A model generated the notes under the pieces. That model did no database searches, was not told the origin of the DNA, and saw only the letters and a program-made list of their open reading frames with translations. Shown piece by piece: positions 28,762 through 38,433 of a DNA stretch of 64,000 nucleotides (the stretch's first letter is position 1; the number at the start of each line of letters is the position of its first letter). Position numbers and translations under genes: made by a program. Origin of the DNA: Candidatus Bathyarchaeota archaeon (GTDB lineage: Archaea > Thermoproteota > Bathyarchaeia > Bathyarchaeales > Bathycorpusculaceae). The stretch covers positions 96,440 to 160,439 of the forward strand of contig PLNS01000012.1 in NCBI GenBank assembly GCA_003141855.1, in the 5' to 3' direction.

Positions 28762-29733
28762 GTGAGTGAATTAAGAAAAGTTCAGCAAACGCCAACCGGC
28801 ACCTTCTTTGTTTGTGTGCCTCGAGATTGGGCTCAGAAAAATGGCTTAAAAAAAGGCGCTTTGGTAAATTTAGATATGACAAGCGACGGTAAGCTTCTAG
28901 TTGACCCTAAATATGACGTTGAGCCACAACCTAAAGTTGCTACTTTAGGGGTCGGTCCTTTTTTAGGTCGGGAAATTGTTGGTCGTTATCTTCTTGGCTA
29001 TGACACGATCAATATTGAAGCAAAGGAGCGAATAGACCCTGACATTAGAAACATAGTTAAGTCGACTGCTAGTTCACTGGCAGGTTTAGAGATTGTTGAG
29101 GAAACCTCTTCAAAGATTTCACTGCAAAGTTTGTTGCAACCATCCGGGTTTTTACCTCAAAAAATTTTACAGAGAAATTATGCCTTGGTAGCAGGGATGG
29201 TTCGGGATGTCTCTAACTCGTTTATTAATGGCGACTTGCAGTTAGCCAAAAGCGTTGTCGCCAGAGACAACGAGAGTAACAGGCTGTATTTCTTGCTGGT
29301 CAGGATATTGCGCACTATTATCCAGAATCCAAGGTTGAGCGAGAAGCTTGGAATTACCCCGATAGAATGCTTGGACTACCGTTTGGCTGCAAGCTTAATC
29401 GAAGGTATAGGTGACGCATGCGTTCAAGTGGCTTCAAGTACCATAGCGCTCAATGGAACCAAATTATCTGATGAACTGCGCAAACTGCTGTTTGAGTTGC
29501 AGTCTGCTTGTTGCGAGGCTAATGAGCAAGCGCTCAAATCCTTCTTAACCAAAGACATCTCACTTGCTGAGAATGTTCGTAACCTGCGGGGAAAAATCGA
29601 AGCAACCTACTCAAACGTTGAGTGCGTTGCAAAAGCTTCTTCTGTTGATTTGATGCCTCAGATTTTGGCAGCGGTGTCTTTTCTTAGGCAGATTTACGAG
29701 CGAAGCGTAGACATGGCTGACCTAGTCGTATAA
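28762..29733 (+). CDS. PhoU-like phosphate uptake regulator with N-terminal AbrB/SpoVT-like domain
   Basis: SELRKVQQTPTGTFFVCVPRDWAQKNGLKKGALVNLD plus helical PhoU-like region; GTG at 28762 more plausible than the track start 28735. Confidence 0.8.
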   Translation: MSELRKVQQTPTGTFFVCVPRDWAQKNGLKKGALVNLDMTSDGKLLVDPKYDVEPQPKVATLGVGPFLGREIVGRYLLGYDTINIEAKERIDPDIRNIVKSTASSLAGLEIVEETSSKISLQSLLQPSGFLPQKILQRNYALVAGMVRDVSNSFINGDLQLAKSVVARDNESNRLYFLLVRILRTIIQNPRLSEKLGITPIECLDYRLAASLIEGIGDACVQVASSTIALNGTKLSDELRKLLFELQSACCEANEQALKSFLTKDISLAENVRNLRGKIEATYSNVECVAKASSVDLMPQILAAVSFLRQIYERSVDMADLVV

Positions 29734-29773
29734 TCCCTCTTTTACTTTTTAACATCTTATTGGCTGCTGGAAA

Positions 29774-29898
29774 CATCAATACCGACCTACCCCTCTTAGT
29801 GATTCCCATTCCTAACGTGTGTTTGGTTTGGCAAAGAGCCAATATCGACCTACCCCCTATAGGTTTCTGCAACGATTGACTATTAGGATCCAAATAGG
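29774..29898 (+). repeat. Dispersed intergenic repeat, copy C (bipartite)
   Basis: First half ATACCGACCTACCCCTCTTAGTGATTCCC (GACC at 29784); second half 25-mer at 29847-29871. Confidence 0.9.
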
Positions 29899-29949
29899 TT
29901 GGTAAAGGGTTAAATTTCTAAGTTCACATTCACATCAGGGATAACTCAC

Positions 29950-30573
29950 ATGCCAACTATTACTGATAAGGTGGCGAATGCTCTTTACTTGTCTGGATGT
30001 TTGAAGTTTGGCTCGTTCAAAATCAAGTCTGGAGCAACAAGCCCCTACTACATCGACCTTGCACGCGTCCTCTCCGCGCCACAGCAACTCTGCATCATAG
30101 CCGAGGTCGCTGCTGAAAAAATTACTCAGATAATGGCTGCTGACCGAATAGACAAGTTAGCCTCCATCGAGCTCAAGGGCGCCTTAATCGTGCCTAGCAT
30201 CGCATGCAAACTAAACCTGCCCTGCGTGATTGTCCGAAAAGAAGAGAAAGCCTACGGTGTTACAGGCAGAATCGCGGGCGCGGACGTAGCCAAAGGCGAC
30301 AACATACTCTTCTTCGACGACGTCATAAGCGAAGGCTTATCCAAAGTCGAAGGCATAAAACCCCTCCAAGAACTAGGCGCTAACGTCAAACACCTGTTGG
30401 TCGTGGTAAACCGTGAGCACGGTGGCAAAGAAAAACTAGAAAAACTTGGCTACCAAGTTCATGCCTTGGCAAAGATTTCAGAAATAGTTGACTCACTCTA
30501 TCGGGAGAAGCATATCTCTAAGGAGCAGGCTGACAAAGTCTTAGATTACGTTAAAAACTTTCAATCTGCCTGA
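29950..30573 (+). CDS. pyrE: Orotate phosphoribosyltransferase
   Basis: KFGSFKIKSGATSPYYIDLARVLS; NILFFDDVISEGLSKVEGI PRPP motif (variant). Confidence 0.88.
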   Translation: MPTITDKVANALYLSGCLKFGSFKIKSGATSPYYIDLARVLSAPQQLCIIAEVAAEKITQIMAADRIDKLASIELKGALIVPSIACKLNLPCVIVRKEEKAYGVTGRIAGADVAKGDNILFFDDVISEGLSKVEGIKPLQELGANVKHLLVVVNREHGGKEKLEKLGYQVHALAKISEIVDSLYREKHISKEQADKVLDYVKNFQSA

Positions 30574-30811
30574 CATACCAAGCTACGATTTTTTCAGCGC
30601 CACTAATAGAATAACCACTATCCAAGAGTGCCTTTCTTAAGTTATTTGGGTTGTCAGTTTCCACTTTTAATCCCCAAAACCCTTTCGATAAGTCGCATAT
30701 AAAGTTAACCAAACATCAAAAACAAGCCAAACCAAATCTACCCTTCAAAAAGAACCTCTATGTTTATTGCCTGCAAATTCACAAGATTATACCTCTAAAG
30801 GAAGGACTCAA

Positions 30812-31822
30812 ATGCAAACCCAAAAGCAAATTGTAGACTCCCTGCTCACGCCAGAAGTGTACCCCCAAGACCCTGGCAAAATCGAACTTATCCAAACTCA
30901 CATATCTTTTGTCTTCCTAACCAAAAATTACGTTTACAAAGTAAAAAAAGCCGTAAACTTCGGATTCCTCGACTTTTCTACGCTTGAGAAAAGGCGTGTT
31001 TTCTGCGAGAAAGAGTTGGAACTCAACAGGCGGCTCTGTCCAGACATTTACCTCGAAGTCGTCTCCATCAACAAATCATCAAACAACATCATGATAAAGG
31101 GCAGCGGCGAAACAGTTGAATACGCCTTAAAGATGAAGCGGCTGCCGCAAGAAAGAATCATGACAGTGCTCCTAAAAGAGAACAAAGTGGATAAAAAAAC
31201 AATCGACGAGATAGCAGGGATAGTTGCTCAATTCCACTTAAACGCACAAACAAGCCCTGAAATAAGCACGTTCGGTTCGCTGAAAATAATAAAGACTAAC
31301 TGGGACGAAAACTATTCCCAAACCATAAAATACCTCAACCAAACAATCCCGCAAACAGAATTTCAATTCATCCAAACAAAAATCAACAATTTCATGGAGA
31401 AAAACACTGCTCTTTTTGAAAGCCGAATAGCCGACAAACACATCAGAGACTGCCACGGCGACCTTCATTCCGGGAACATCTTCATAACTGATAAAATCTG
31501 CATTTTCGACGCCATAGAATTCAACGACCGTTTTAGATACTCTGATGTCGCCGCGGATGTTGCCTTCTTAGCCATGGACCTTGATTTCCAACAGAGACCT
31601 GACCTCGCAAACTACTTCATAGAGCGGTACATAGTTTACTCTAGGGACCAACAGTTAACTCAGCTTCTTGCATTCTACAAGTGCTACAGGGCCTATGTGC
31701 GCGGTAAAGTAATCAGCTTCAAACTCGACGACCCAAACATAACCAGCGCTGAAAAAGAGTCTGCAACCAAAGAAGCGCAAGCATACTTTAAACTAGCTGC
31801 CGAATATACAAAAAGCCTCTAA
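30812..31822 (+). CDS. Aminoglycoside-phosphotransferase-like (APH) kinase
   Basis: IRDCHGDLHSGNIFI catalytic loop and ICIFDAIEFNDRFRYSDVAADVAFLAMDL; start ATG 30812 preferred over 30767. Confidence 0.85.
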   Translation: MQTQKQIVDSLLTPEVYPQDPGKIELIQTHISFVFLTKNYVYKVKKAVNFGFLDFSTLEKRRVFCEKELELNRRLCPDIYLEVVSINKSSNNIMIKGSGETVEYALKMKRLPQERIMTVLLKENKVDKKTIDEIAGIVAQFHLNAQTSPEISTFGSLKIIKTNWDENYSQTIKYLNQTIPQTEFQFIQTKINNFMEKNTALFESRIADKHIRDCHGDLHSGNIFITDKICIFDAIEFNDRFRYSDVAADVAFLAMDLDFQQRPDLANYFIERYIVYSRDQQLTQLLAFYKCYRAYVRGKVISFKLDDPNITSAEKESATKEAQAYFKLAAEYTKSL

Positions 31823-31834
31823 CACTTTTTCTTT

Positions 31835-32701
31835 CTAAGCGAATTGGTTAGCTACCCAATCTGGAATCTGAACTGTTCCCATCACGATTGGTTTTTGGTG
31901 GCAGTCGCTGCCCCCAGTCATAATTAACCCGTGCTCCTTTGCGAACGCTATGTAATGGTTTGTTGTTTCTGGGGTGTTTCTGGAGTGCCAGCATTCAACG
32001 CCATCGACGTAAGGTAGCATTTTTTCTTTTATGATTTCTGTTTGCTCAACAAGCGATTTAGTCAATGATACCATAGAGGTTCCGTGAGGGTCGTTTGGGT
32101 GCGCCAGCACCAATTTTCCGCCCGCGCCCCTGACAAGTTTCGATGCCTCTTCCAAATGGAGTGGAAACTTTGGGACGTCGCATTTTACGAGGTATTTGTC
32201 GAAGGCTTCTTGGCGGGTTTTAACAATTCCTTTCTTAACTATGTAATCGGCTATGTGGGGTCTGCCGAGCACGCCGTCCACGGACTCTTCAATCCTCGCC
32301 AAATCCTCCTTGGTGAGGGCTGCAATGTTTTCTTTTTGGAATTCAGTGTTGAGGTTGTCAAGGATTTTAGCCGCCCTCTCCTCCCTGTATTTAGCCATTA
32401 TCTCCAGTTTGCTCTCCAACAGCTTGTTGCCTGCGTCGAATTGGTAGCCCAAGAAATCCAGCGAAACAGCTTTGCCCCCCTGAAACTTGGGGTGGGAAAA
32501 AGTCACGTTCAACTCGACGCCCGTGATGTATCTGATGCCCGCTGTTTTTGCTAATGCTATTGCTTTGGTTTGGCAACTGATGGAATCATGGTCTGTAATC
32601 GATAAGAAGTCGATGTTTCTGGTTTTGGCTTCTTTTATAAGATCTGCAACAGACAATTTTCCGTCTGAACTTTTCGAGTGGATATGTAAATCAATTTTCA
32701 T
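31835..32701 (-). CDS. PHP-domain phosphoesterase
   Basis: MKIDLHIHSKSSDGKLSVADLI; FLSITDHDSIS; GGSDCHQ. Confidence 0.92.
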   Translation of the reverse strand: MKIDLHIHSKSSDGKLSVADLIKEAKTRNIDFLSITDHDSISCQTKAIALAKTAGIRYITGVELNVTFSHPKFQGGKAVSLDFLGYQFDAGNKLLESKLEIMAKYREERAAKILDNLNTEFQKENIAALTKEDLARIEESVDGVLGRPHIADYIVKKGIVKTRQEAFDKYLVKCDVPKFPLHLEEASKLVRGAGGKLVLAHPNDPHGTSMVSLTKSLVEQTEIIKEKMLPYVDGVECWHSRNTPETTNHYIAFAKEHGLIMTGGSDCHQKPIVMGTVQIPDWVANQFA

Positions 32702-32711
32702 CTTATGCTCG

Positions 32712-33317
32712 TTACCTTTTCTCCACTCCGACTACGGACCAAAGGTCGGTTTCGTCGTGACATGTATCAACGGTCAAATGAGTCACTTTGAGTTTCGGAT
32801 ATTTTTTCTTCAAGTCCTCTAGGTCAACGGGTTCGAACTTGTTCTTGTTGGCAAGATATGCTTCTTCCGTTAGGGCGTTTGACTCATACTTTTCTTTAGT
32901 TCGCCTCTTAATCCTGGCGATAGACACTTCTTGGGGACAACTGGTTTGCAGGATAACGAAAGTCATGTTGTTTTTTGCCGCTATCTCAGCTGCGCGCCTA
33001 CGAAGCTCCTGAGTAACAAAGGTAGCGTCCAAGATTAAGCCGCCCTTACTCTTACCCGCAAGGTCGTCTGCACGTCGAAACAATTCATCATAGACTGATA
33101 ATCGCTTGTTCATGTTTCCAGCAACTTTCGCGTCAAAAATATCCTCATTCTTGAGGACTTCCAGCCGAATCAAGTCGCTGCGAAGGATAGGGTAACCTTT
33201 GATTTTGGAAACTTGCTCTGAAGTTTCTGTTTTGTAACTTGCTGGCAACCCGCATGTTATCAGTAGTGTTCTTGGGTCTAATTCTGTTTTGATAAACGAG
33301 GCAAAAGGTTCCTTCAT
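32712..33317 (-). CDS. AAA_33-like P-loop kinase
   Basis: LLITCGLPASYKTETSEQVS (variant Walker A), GGLILDATFVTQELRRRAAEIA; start CAT at 33315-33317 preferred over track start 33467. Confidence 0.75.
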   Translation of the reverse strand: MKEPFASFIKTELDPRTLLITCGLPASYKTETSEQVSKIKGYPILRSDLIRLEVLKNEDIFDAKVAGNMNKRLSVYDELFRRADDLAGKSKGGLILDATFVTQELRRRAAEIAAKNNMTFVILQTSCPQEVSIARIKRRTKEKYESNALTEEAYLANKNKFEPVDLEDLKKKYPKLKVTHLTVDTCHDETDLWSVVGVEKR

Positions 33318-33446
33318 TTGTATCCTCTCACAAGTAGGTCTGGACATTGGATAATTAAACTTTTTCGAGCAACAACTGCGGCTTTTGCGTATTGGTGAAG
33401 CAAATTCTAAATAGGTAGAGTACACAAATGTTCCTAAAAAGAAGGA

Positions 33447-34709
33447 ATGTTCATGGAAGAATTCCAAGTTAAAGATAAAAATTTAGCACCGCAAGGTCAC
33501 TTACAGATCGAGTGGGCATCAAAACACATGCCCGTACTAAACCTAATCAAAACCAGATTTACAAAAGAAAAACCCCTAAAAGGCTTAACCTTAGCCGCAT
33601 GCCTCCACGTAACCAAAGAAACCGCAGTTCTAGTGCAAGCATTAACCGAGGGAGGCGCCAAAGTTGCAGTTTGTGGTTCTAACCCGCTCTCAACCCAAGA
33701 CGACGTCGCCGCCGCCTTAGCCGACAGTGGCGTTCACGTTTTTGCATGGAGAGGACAGAACACTGAAGATTACTACAAGTGCATCGACAAAGTCTTAGAT
33801 TACAAGCCATCCATAACCCTTGACGATGGCGCAGACCTAGTCGGCACCTTACACAGCAAACGCTCCTCAGAAATAAAGAACCTCAAAGGCGGAACAGAAG
33901 AAACCACCACAGGCGTAATCCGCCTAAGAGCTATGGAGCGAGACGGTAGCCTCAAATACCCCATCGTAGCCGTAAACGACGCCTACACCAAGTACCTCTT
34001 CGACAACCGCTACGGAACAGGACAAAGCACCATCGACGGCATCCTAAGAGCTACAAACACGCTTTTAGCAGGCAAAAACTTCGTCGTCGGCGGATACGGC
34101 TGGTGCTCAAGAGGCATAGCTATGCGCGCGCAAGGCTTAGGCGCCAACGTCATAGTAACAGAAGTTCAACCAATCCGCGCCTTAGAAGCGGTAATGAACG
34201 GTTTACGCGTAATGACCATGGCTGATGCAGCCCCAATAGGCGATATTTTCGTTACAGCCACAGGAGACATAAGCGTCATACGCAAAGAACACATGCAAAA
34301 AATGAAAGACGGCGCCATAATGGCAAACAGTGGCCACTTCAACGTAGAAATAAACATCAATGATTTGGACTCGCTGTCAACAGGAAAAAGAACCATGCGC
34401 CCCAACCTAGAAGAGTACGCATTAAAAGACGGCAGAAAACTCTACCTCTTAGCCGAAGGCAGACTTGTCAATTTAGCCGCAGCAGAAGGGCACCCCTCCG
34501 AAGTCATGGACATGTCCTTTGCAAACCAAGCCCTATGCTCCGAATACATAGCCAAAACAGCCAAGCTGCAAACCAAAGTCTACACTGTTCCAAAGGAACT
34601 TGATGAGAAAGTCGCTGAGTTGAAACTGAAAACTATGGGCATTGCAATCGATGAGCTTACCGCTGAACAGAAAAAGTACCTTTCAACTTGGGAAATGGGC
34701 ACTACCTAA
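33447..34709 (+). CDS. ahcY: S-adenosylhomocysteinase
   Basis: [70 protein letters not shown]. Confidence 0.97.
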   Translation: MFMEEFQVKDKNLAPQGHLQIEWASKHMPVLNLIKTRFTKEKPLKGLTLAACLHVTKETAVLVQALTEGGAKVAVCGSNPLSTQDDVAAALADSGVHVFAWRGQNTEDYYKCIDKVLDYKPSITLDDGADLVGTLHSKRSSEIKNLKGGTEETTTGVIRLRAMERDGSLKYPIVAVNDAYTKYLFDNRYGTGQSTIDGILRATNTLLAGKNFVVGGYGWCSRGIAMRAQGLGANVIVTEVQPIRALEAVMNGLRVMTMADAAPIGDIFVTATGDISVIRKEHMQKMKDGAIMANSGHFNVEININDLDSLSTGKRTMRPNLEEYALKDGRKLYLLAEGRLVNLAAAEGHPSEVMDMSFANQALCSEYIAKTAKLQTKVYTVPKELDEKVAELKLKTMGIAIDELTAEQKKYLSTWEMGTT

Positions 34710-34787
34710 TCAACCGAGCACTTGAAAAACATGGCAAACTTTAAATTGATTAACCGAATACATGGCTATAAAGTGGTGAATCACTAA

Positions 34788-35156
34788 ATGGTTAGCAAAG
34801 ATCAAGCAATAGGTGGAGCAATATTACTAGTTTGCGTAGTCGTCGCCGTAGTTTACTTAGTTGCACTATTTGGTTATGAACAATTAATCAAACCATGGCT
34901 TAACATAGGCTCAACAGCAGATGTCAGATTCTGGCTCATTGCCGTACCAGTATTTGTAGCATTTGTAGCTATACTGTTCATAGGAGCATGGATAGGCTGG
35001 ACAATGGCAACAACACCCCCTCCAAAACCAATCGAAGAAATCACAACTGAAATCGAAGAGAAAAAAGAAGAACCGAAGACCGAAGAAGCAGAACCAGTAA
35101 AAGCCCCTGAAGCGCCTTCCACCGAAGAAAAACCAGCGACAAAGAAAAAGAAGTAA
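34788..35156 (+). CDS. Two-TM membrane protein with charged Glu/Lys/Pro-rich tail
   Basis: Hydrophobic segments then EEKKEEPKTEEAEPVKAPEAPSTEEKPATKKKK. Confidence 0.6.
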   Translation: MVSKDQAIGGAILLVCVVVAVVYLVALFGYEQLIKPWLNIGSTADVRFWLIAVPVFVAFVAILFIGAWIGWTMATTPPPKPIEEITTEIEEKKEEPKTEEAEPVKAPEAPSTEEKPATKKKK

Positions 35157-35254
35157 TTTAACTTCAATCTTTTCTTATAATTCTCCTTTTCAGTTTTTTT
35201 ATTTTTAGTTTTGCCCTATCTAAATTAGGCTTACCATCAAAAAATCATTATTTG

Positions 35255-35638
35255 TTATTCACGCATCTTCCTTAACATGCAATCAATGATGTCCTTGCAG
35301 ACAAGACATTCATCGGGAATCTGCTCTTTCGAAGTTCGCTCACTTAAGTAGCCAGAATGATAATGGCAACCCGATGGCTTATCGCTATTTTTAATTTTTT
35401 CTTTAGTTTCAGTTTGGTTTATTTTTTGCTTCGCTTTTTCAAACGGTGTTTCCTCAGGTTTTTTATCTGTTTTCAGAGTTTCATCAGTTATTTTTATTTT
35501 AGTTAGACAATAAGGGCAGGTATAATATGCCTCTGAGGGGTTTTCCTGGAGGTTCAAAGTTTTAAGGGGAGCAGTAAAGCTTTTTTTGCAAGAAGGGTTT
35601 TGGCATGTGAACGCTTTCTTTTTTCCCCCATGTTCCAA
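35255..35638 (-). CDS. Hypothetical zinc-finger-like protein
   Basis: CQNPSCKKSF...YTCPYCLTKI cysteine pairs. Confidence 0.6.
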   Translation of the reverse strand: MEHGGKKKAFTCQNPSCKKSFTAPLKTLNLQENPSEAYYTCPYCLTKIKITDETLKTDKKPEETPFEKAKQKINQTETKEKIKNSDKPSGCHYHSGYLSERTSKEQIPDECLVCKDIIDCMLRKMRE

Positions 35639-35710
35639 GATAAGCTGGCTCTTCGTATTATGAGCGTTACTGCCTTATAGTGTTGATGAATCTAGAATAA
35701 AGATTGTGAA

Positions 35711-36907
35711 CTATTCGGCATTGCATGTTTGGGCTGGAGAAGCAAGCCGTTTTAAGTCATCAGCACCCTCAGCATACCCCGAAGCAACCAAAACGTCACC
35801 TGCTTCAATCTTTGAGTCTCCGCGTGGACGCAAACACTTGTCATTTCTCTTTATGACTAAAACCCACATGCCAGTTTCCTCATGCACCCTTGCTTCCTTC
35901 AAAGTCTTGCCCACAAGCGGAGAATCCCCCGTAACACAGGCTTGAGTAACTGTTTCTTCCGCTTCTTTGATCGTTAGTTTCAAAATTGGGTGCGGTTCAA
36001 TCCCTCTCAAAACGACCTCAGCCATATCCGCAGCCGCATCAGCAATCTTTTCCGTCGCAACGCCCAGTCTGATTAATCCGAGAAAGCCTGAAGCTTCTTC
36101 TTTCTTAAAATCACTAGTTAACGCAAGCAACTCAAAATCTGTATGCAACTGATCCATGCGCTCTTCAAGCCGCTCCACTTCCTCAGCTAACTCCTTACTG
36201 TTCAACATCAAAGATGAATATGCTAAATCAATCATCAACTCAGAAGTATCCTTCAACTCCACGAACCTTGAAACGATTTCCTCGAACTTAGCCCGCTTTT
36301 CAGTATCCAATGTCGCCAGTTTGCCTTCGGCTAAATCTTTGAATTCCTCGATGCCCGAATGCGCCCCGCGCGTAATTAGAATGTCGCCCTGGAACACAGT
36401 TTCTGTTTCCTTGGGGTTTAGGATCCAATCGCGGTTTCTGCGGATGGCAATTATGTCAACGCCCATCCTTGGCGCTAAATTAAGCTCACCAATCGTTTTC
36501 TTAATAATTTCCGAGTTAGGCTTCACGGTTACTTTCATCAAGCGCTCTTGTACTTTCTCAAAGATTTCGCCTACGATTGGGTGAATGCCGATGTTGCGGG
36601 TTACGATGGCTGCTATGTCGGCGGCGGCATCTGAAATTTTATCCGTGGAAGCGGCAACAATTGAGACGCCGATTAGCGCCTCAGCGTCTTTTGCGTCTCT
36701 TGCCGCAACCATAATTTCCATGTCTAAAAGGTACGATAGATAGTCAACCCTGCTCTCTAATGCGAGAACGTCTTCCGCTAGGTCCTTGTCATTGTACAAA
36801 GCTGCGGAATAAGCTAAATCAATCATTAATTCAGAAAGATTCTTCATTTCAAGCAAAAGTTCCCTGACTGGGATGGGTTTGTACTCTATTTTTTCAAAGT
36901 GAGGCAA
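35711..36907 (-). CDS. PhoU/TrkA-C domain protein (tandem)
   Basis: Two PhoU-like helical repeats (SELMIDLAYSA... / SELMIDLAYSS...) each followed by TrkA-C-like GDILITRG / GDVLVASG motifs. Confidence 0.85.
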   Translation of the reverse strand: MPHFEKIEYKPIPVRELLLEMKNLSELMIDLAYSAALYNDKDLAEDVLALESRVDYLSYLLDMEIMVAARDAKDAEALIGVSIVAASTDKISDAAADIAAIVTRNIGIHPIVGEIFEKVQERLMKVTVKPNSEIIKKTIGELNLAPRMGVDIIAIRRNRDWILNPKETETVFQGDILITRGAHSGIEEFKDLAEGKLATLDTEKRAKFEEIVSRFVELKDTSELMIDLAYSSLMLNSKELAEEVERLEERMDQLHTDFELLALTSDFKKEEASGFLGLIRLGVATEKIADAAADMAEVVLRGIEPHPILKLTIKEAEETVTQACVTGDSPLVGKTLKEARVHEETGMWVLVIKRNDKCLRPRGDSKIEAGDVLVASGYAEGADDLKRLASPAQTCNAE

Positions 36908-36966
36908 TTTTGATGGAGCGCTCCTGATTAAGATACAAGGTTCTAGGATATTTTAATTGTGTTTTT

Positions 36967-38133
36967 CTATATGATTAAAAGTAAAGCTACAAACAAAGCA
37001 ATGGTTGTGATGCTGTCGGCTAAGGAGCTGCCGATGGGTAAGACAAAGTTATCGGGGTCAAGCCCTCTTTTGAACGTTAAGATTGCGATTCCATAGGATA
37101 GCAATACGATAACAGTGAAAGCAATGACGTTAGAAACAAAAAGTATCAATAGCAGGCTAGAAATTCCCTGCAAGGAAAACATGCCATTTATAGCTAAAGA
37201 CAAGAGTCCCAGGACAGCAAACATCACAAGGGATGCAGTCCAAGCGCTAAAAATGTTTTTGGCATGATTCTTTATCGACGAAAAAGATGGCGCAAGAACG
37301 CCTAAAGCAAGCTTTGTAGTAGCAGCTGAACCCACAACTAATCCGACATCGCCCATCATGTCAATTATGGCTGGATAAACAGTGTAGATTTCTCTGCGAC
37401 CATCCGCAAGGTTGCTTATGCCTTTGAGAACGGTTCCCGTTATGTTAACCATAAAAGCGACTAAAAGCATGGTCGGCAAAGATTCTTTTATTATTTTTAG
37501 GAACTCTGTTTCTCGTAGGTTGCGGGGGAGAATGATTAAGACAAGAAATACGTTGATGAGTCCAAAAATTATTATCGCCCATTTCCCCACTGGGCCCCCG
37601 GAAAAGTAAAGGTTTAGGACTCCTATGTAGAGGAATGTTATTATGATGTCGGCCACGGTCGAGATGGCTGGGTACACTATGGTGTCTGGGTCTAAGCTTT
37701 TCTTAAATGAGACAAACGCGACTTTTACAGTTATCAAGGTTATAAGCAGACCCAGAGACAGGGTCGCCACCATAACCGTCAAGATGGCTGGAAAATCAGC
37801 GATTGTTATGCCCCAAAACAATGTTCCAAAAACTATTGCTATCGCGCTAATTGTTGCGCTTGTTGCCAAGGTTAAAACGACCATGGCTCCAATCAACTTG
37901 TAAAAGCTCTTTGTATTCCCAAAGAACCTGGGATAAACGGTTCCAAGATGTAGTGCGGTGCTTAAGCGGCCTGTAAGTAAACCAGTGATAACGCCTTTTA
38001 CGCTGACTACGGCAGGGTAAAGCGCAATTGCCCATGGGGAAAGCTGAAAAACGCCAAGTTGTAATGCAATTGTGAAGCCGGCAATTAAGCCGCCGATATC
38101 AAAGAGGCATGCTAGAGCTGTCTCTTTGAACAT
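36967..38133 (-). CDS. MgtE-like divalent cation transporter, two MgtE TM domains
   Basis: Duplicated motifs LDPDTIVYPAISTVADII and LDPDNFVLPIGSSLADSITT. Confidence 0.82.
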   Translation of the reverse strand: MFKETALACLFDIGGLIAGFTIALQLGVFQLSPWAIALYPAVVSVKGVITGLLTGRLSTALHLGTVYPRFFGNTKSFYKLIGAMVVLTLATSATISAIAIVFGTLFWGITIADFPAILTVMVATLSLGLLITLITVKVAFVSFKKSLDPDTIVYPAISTVADIIITFLYIGVLNLYFSGGPVGKWAIIIFGLINVFLVLIILPRNLRETEFLKIIKESLPTMLLVAFMVNITGTVLKGISNLADGRREIYTVYPAIIDMMGDVGLVVGSAATTKLALGVLAPSFSSIKNHAKNIFSAWTASLVMFAVLGLLSLAINGMFSLQGISSLLLILFVSNVIAFTVIVLLSYGIAILTFKRGLDPDNFVLPIGSSLADSITTIALFVALLLII

Positions 38134-38254
38134 TCCAAAGAAACTTTTAGAGAGGCCAGCATGTGATATCTTGGCTGCCTCCTAACACCCATTTATTTTT
38201 AGATAAAAAAAATTGTAAATCAGAGTTTTTTTGTAAAGGGTTCGGCTGTTCCTT

Positions 38255-38410
38255 ATGTCAAGTGGAGTTGGTGCTGTAACCGCTTTGGTCGAATTCGGGG
38301 AGGTGTGGACTCCAATCATGCTTTACGCCTTCCAAGATTTGTTTTGGCGGTCCACAGTCACTGAAACGATGTGTTTGCGGGCTGCCAAAGCCGCTTTAAC
38401 TGCCTGCTGA
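38255..38410 (+). CDS. Possible 51-aa small ORF of unknown function
   Basis: Manual translation MSSGVGAVTALVEFGEVWTPIMLYAFQDLFWRSTVTETMCLRAAKAALTAC*; only ORF integrity supports it. Confidence 0.2.
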   Translation: MSSGVGAVTALVEFGEVWTPIMLYAFQDLFWRSTVTETMCLRAAKAALTAC

Positions 38411-38433
38411 AGTTTTTGAAAGCCATCTAGGAC

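Noticed and set aside
29774-29898. Classification of the repeat family as a transposon or MITE
   Set aside because: I could find no terminal inverted repeats, target-site duplications or transposase in the window, so only 'repeat' is supported.
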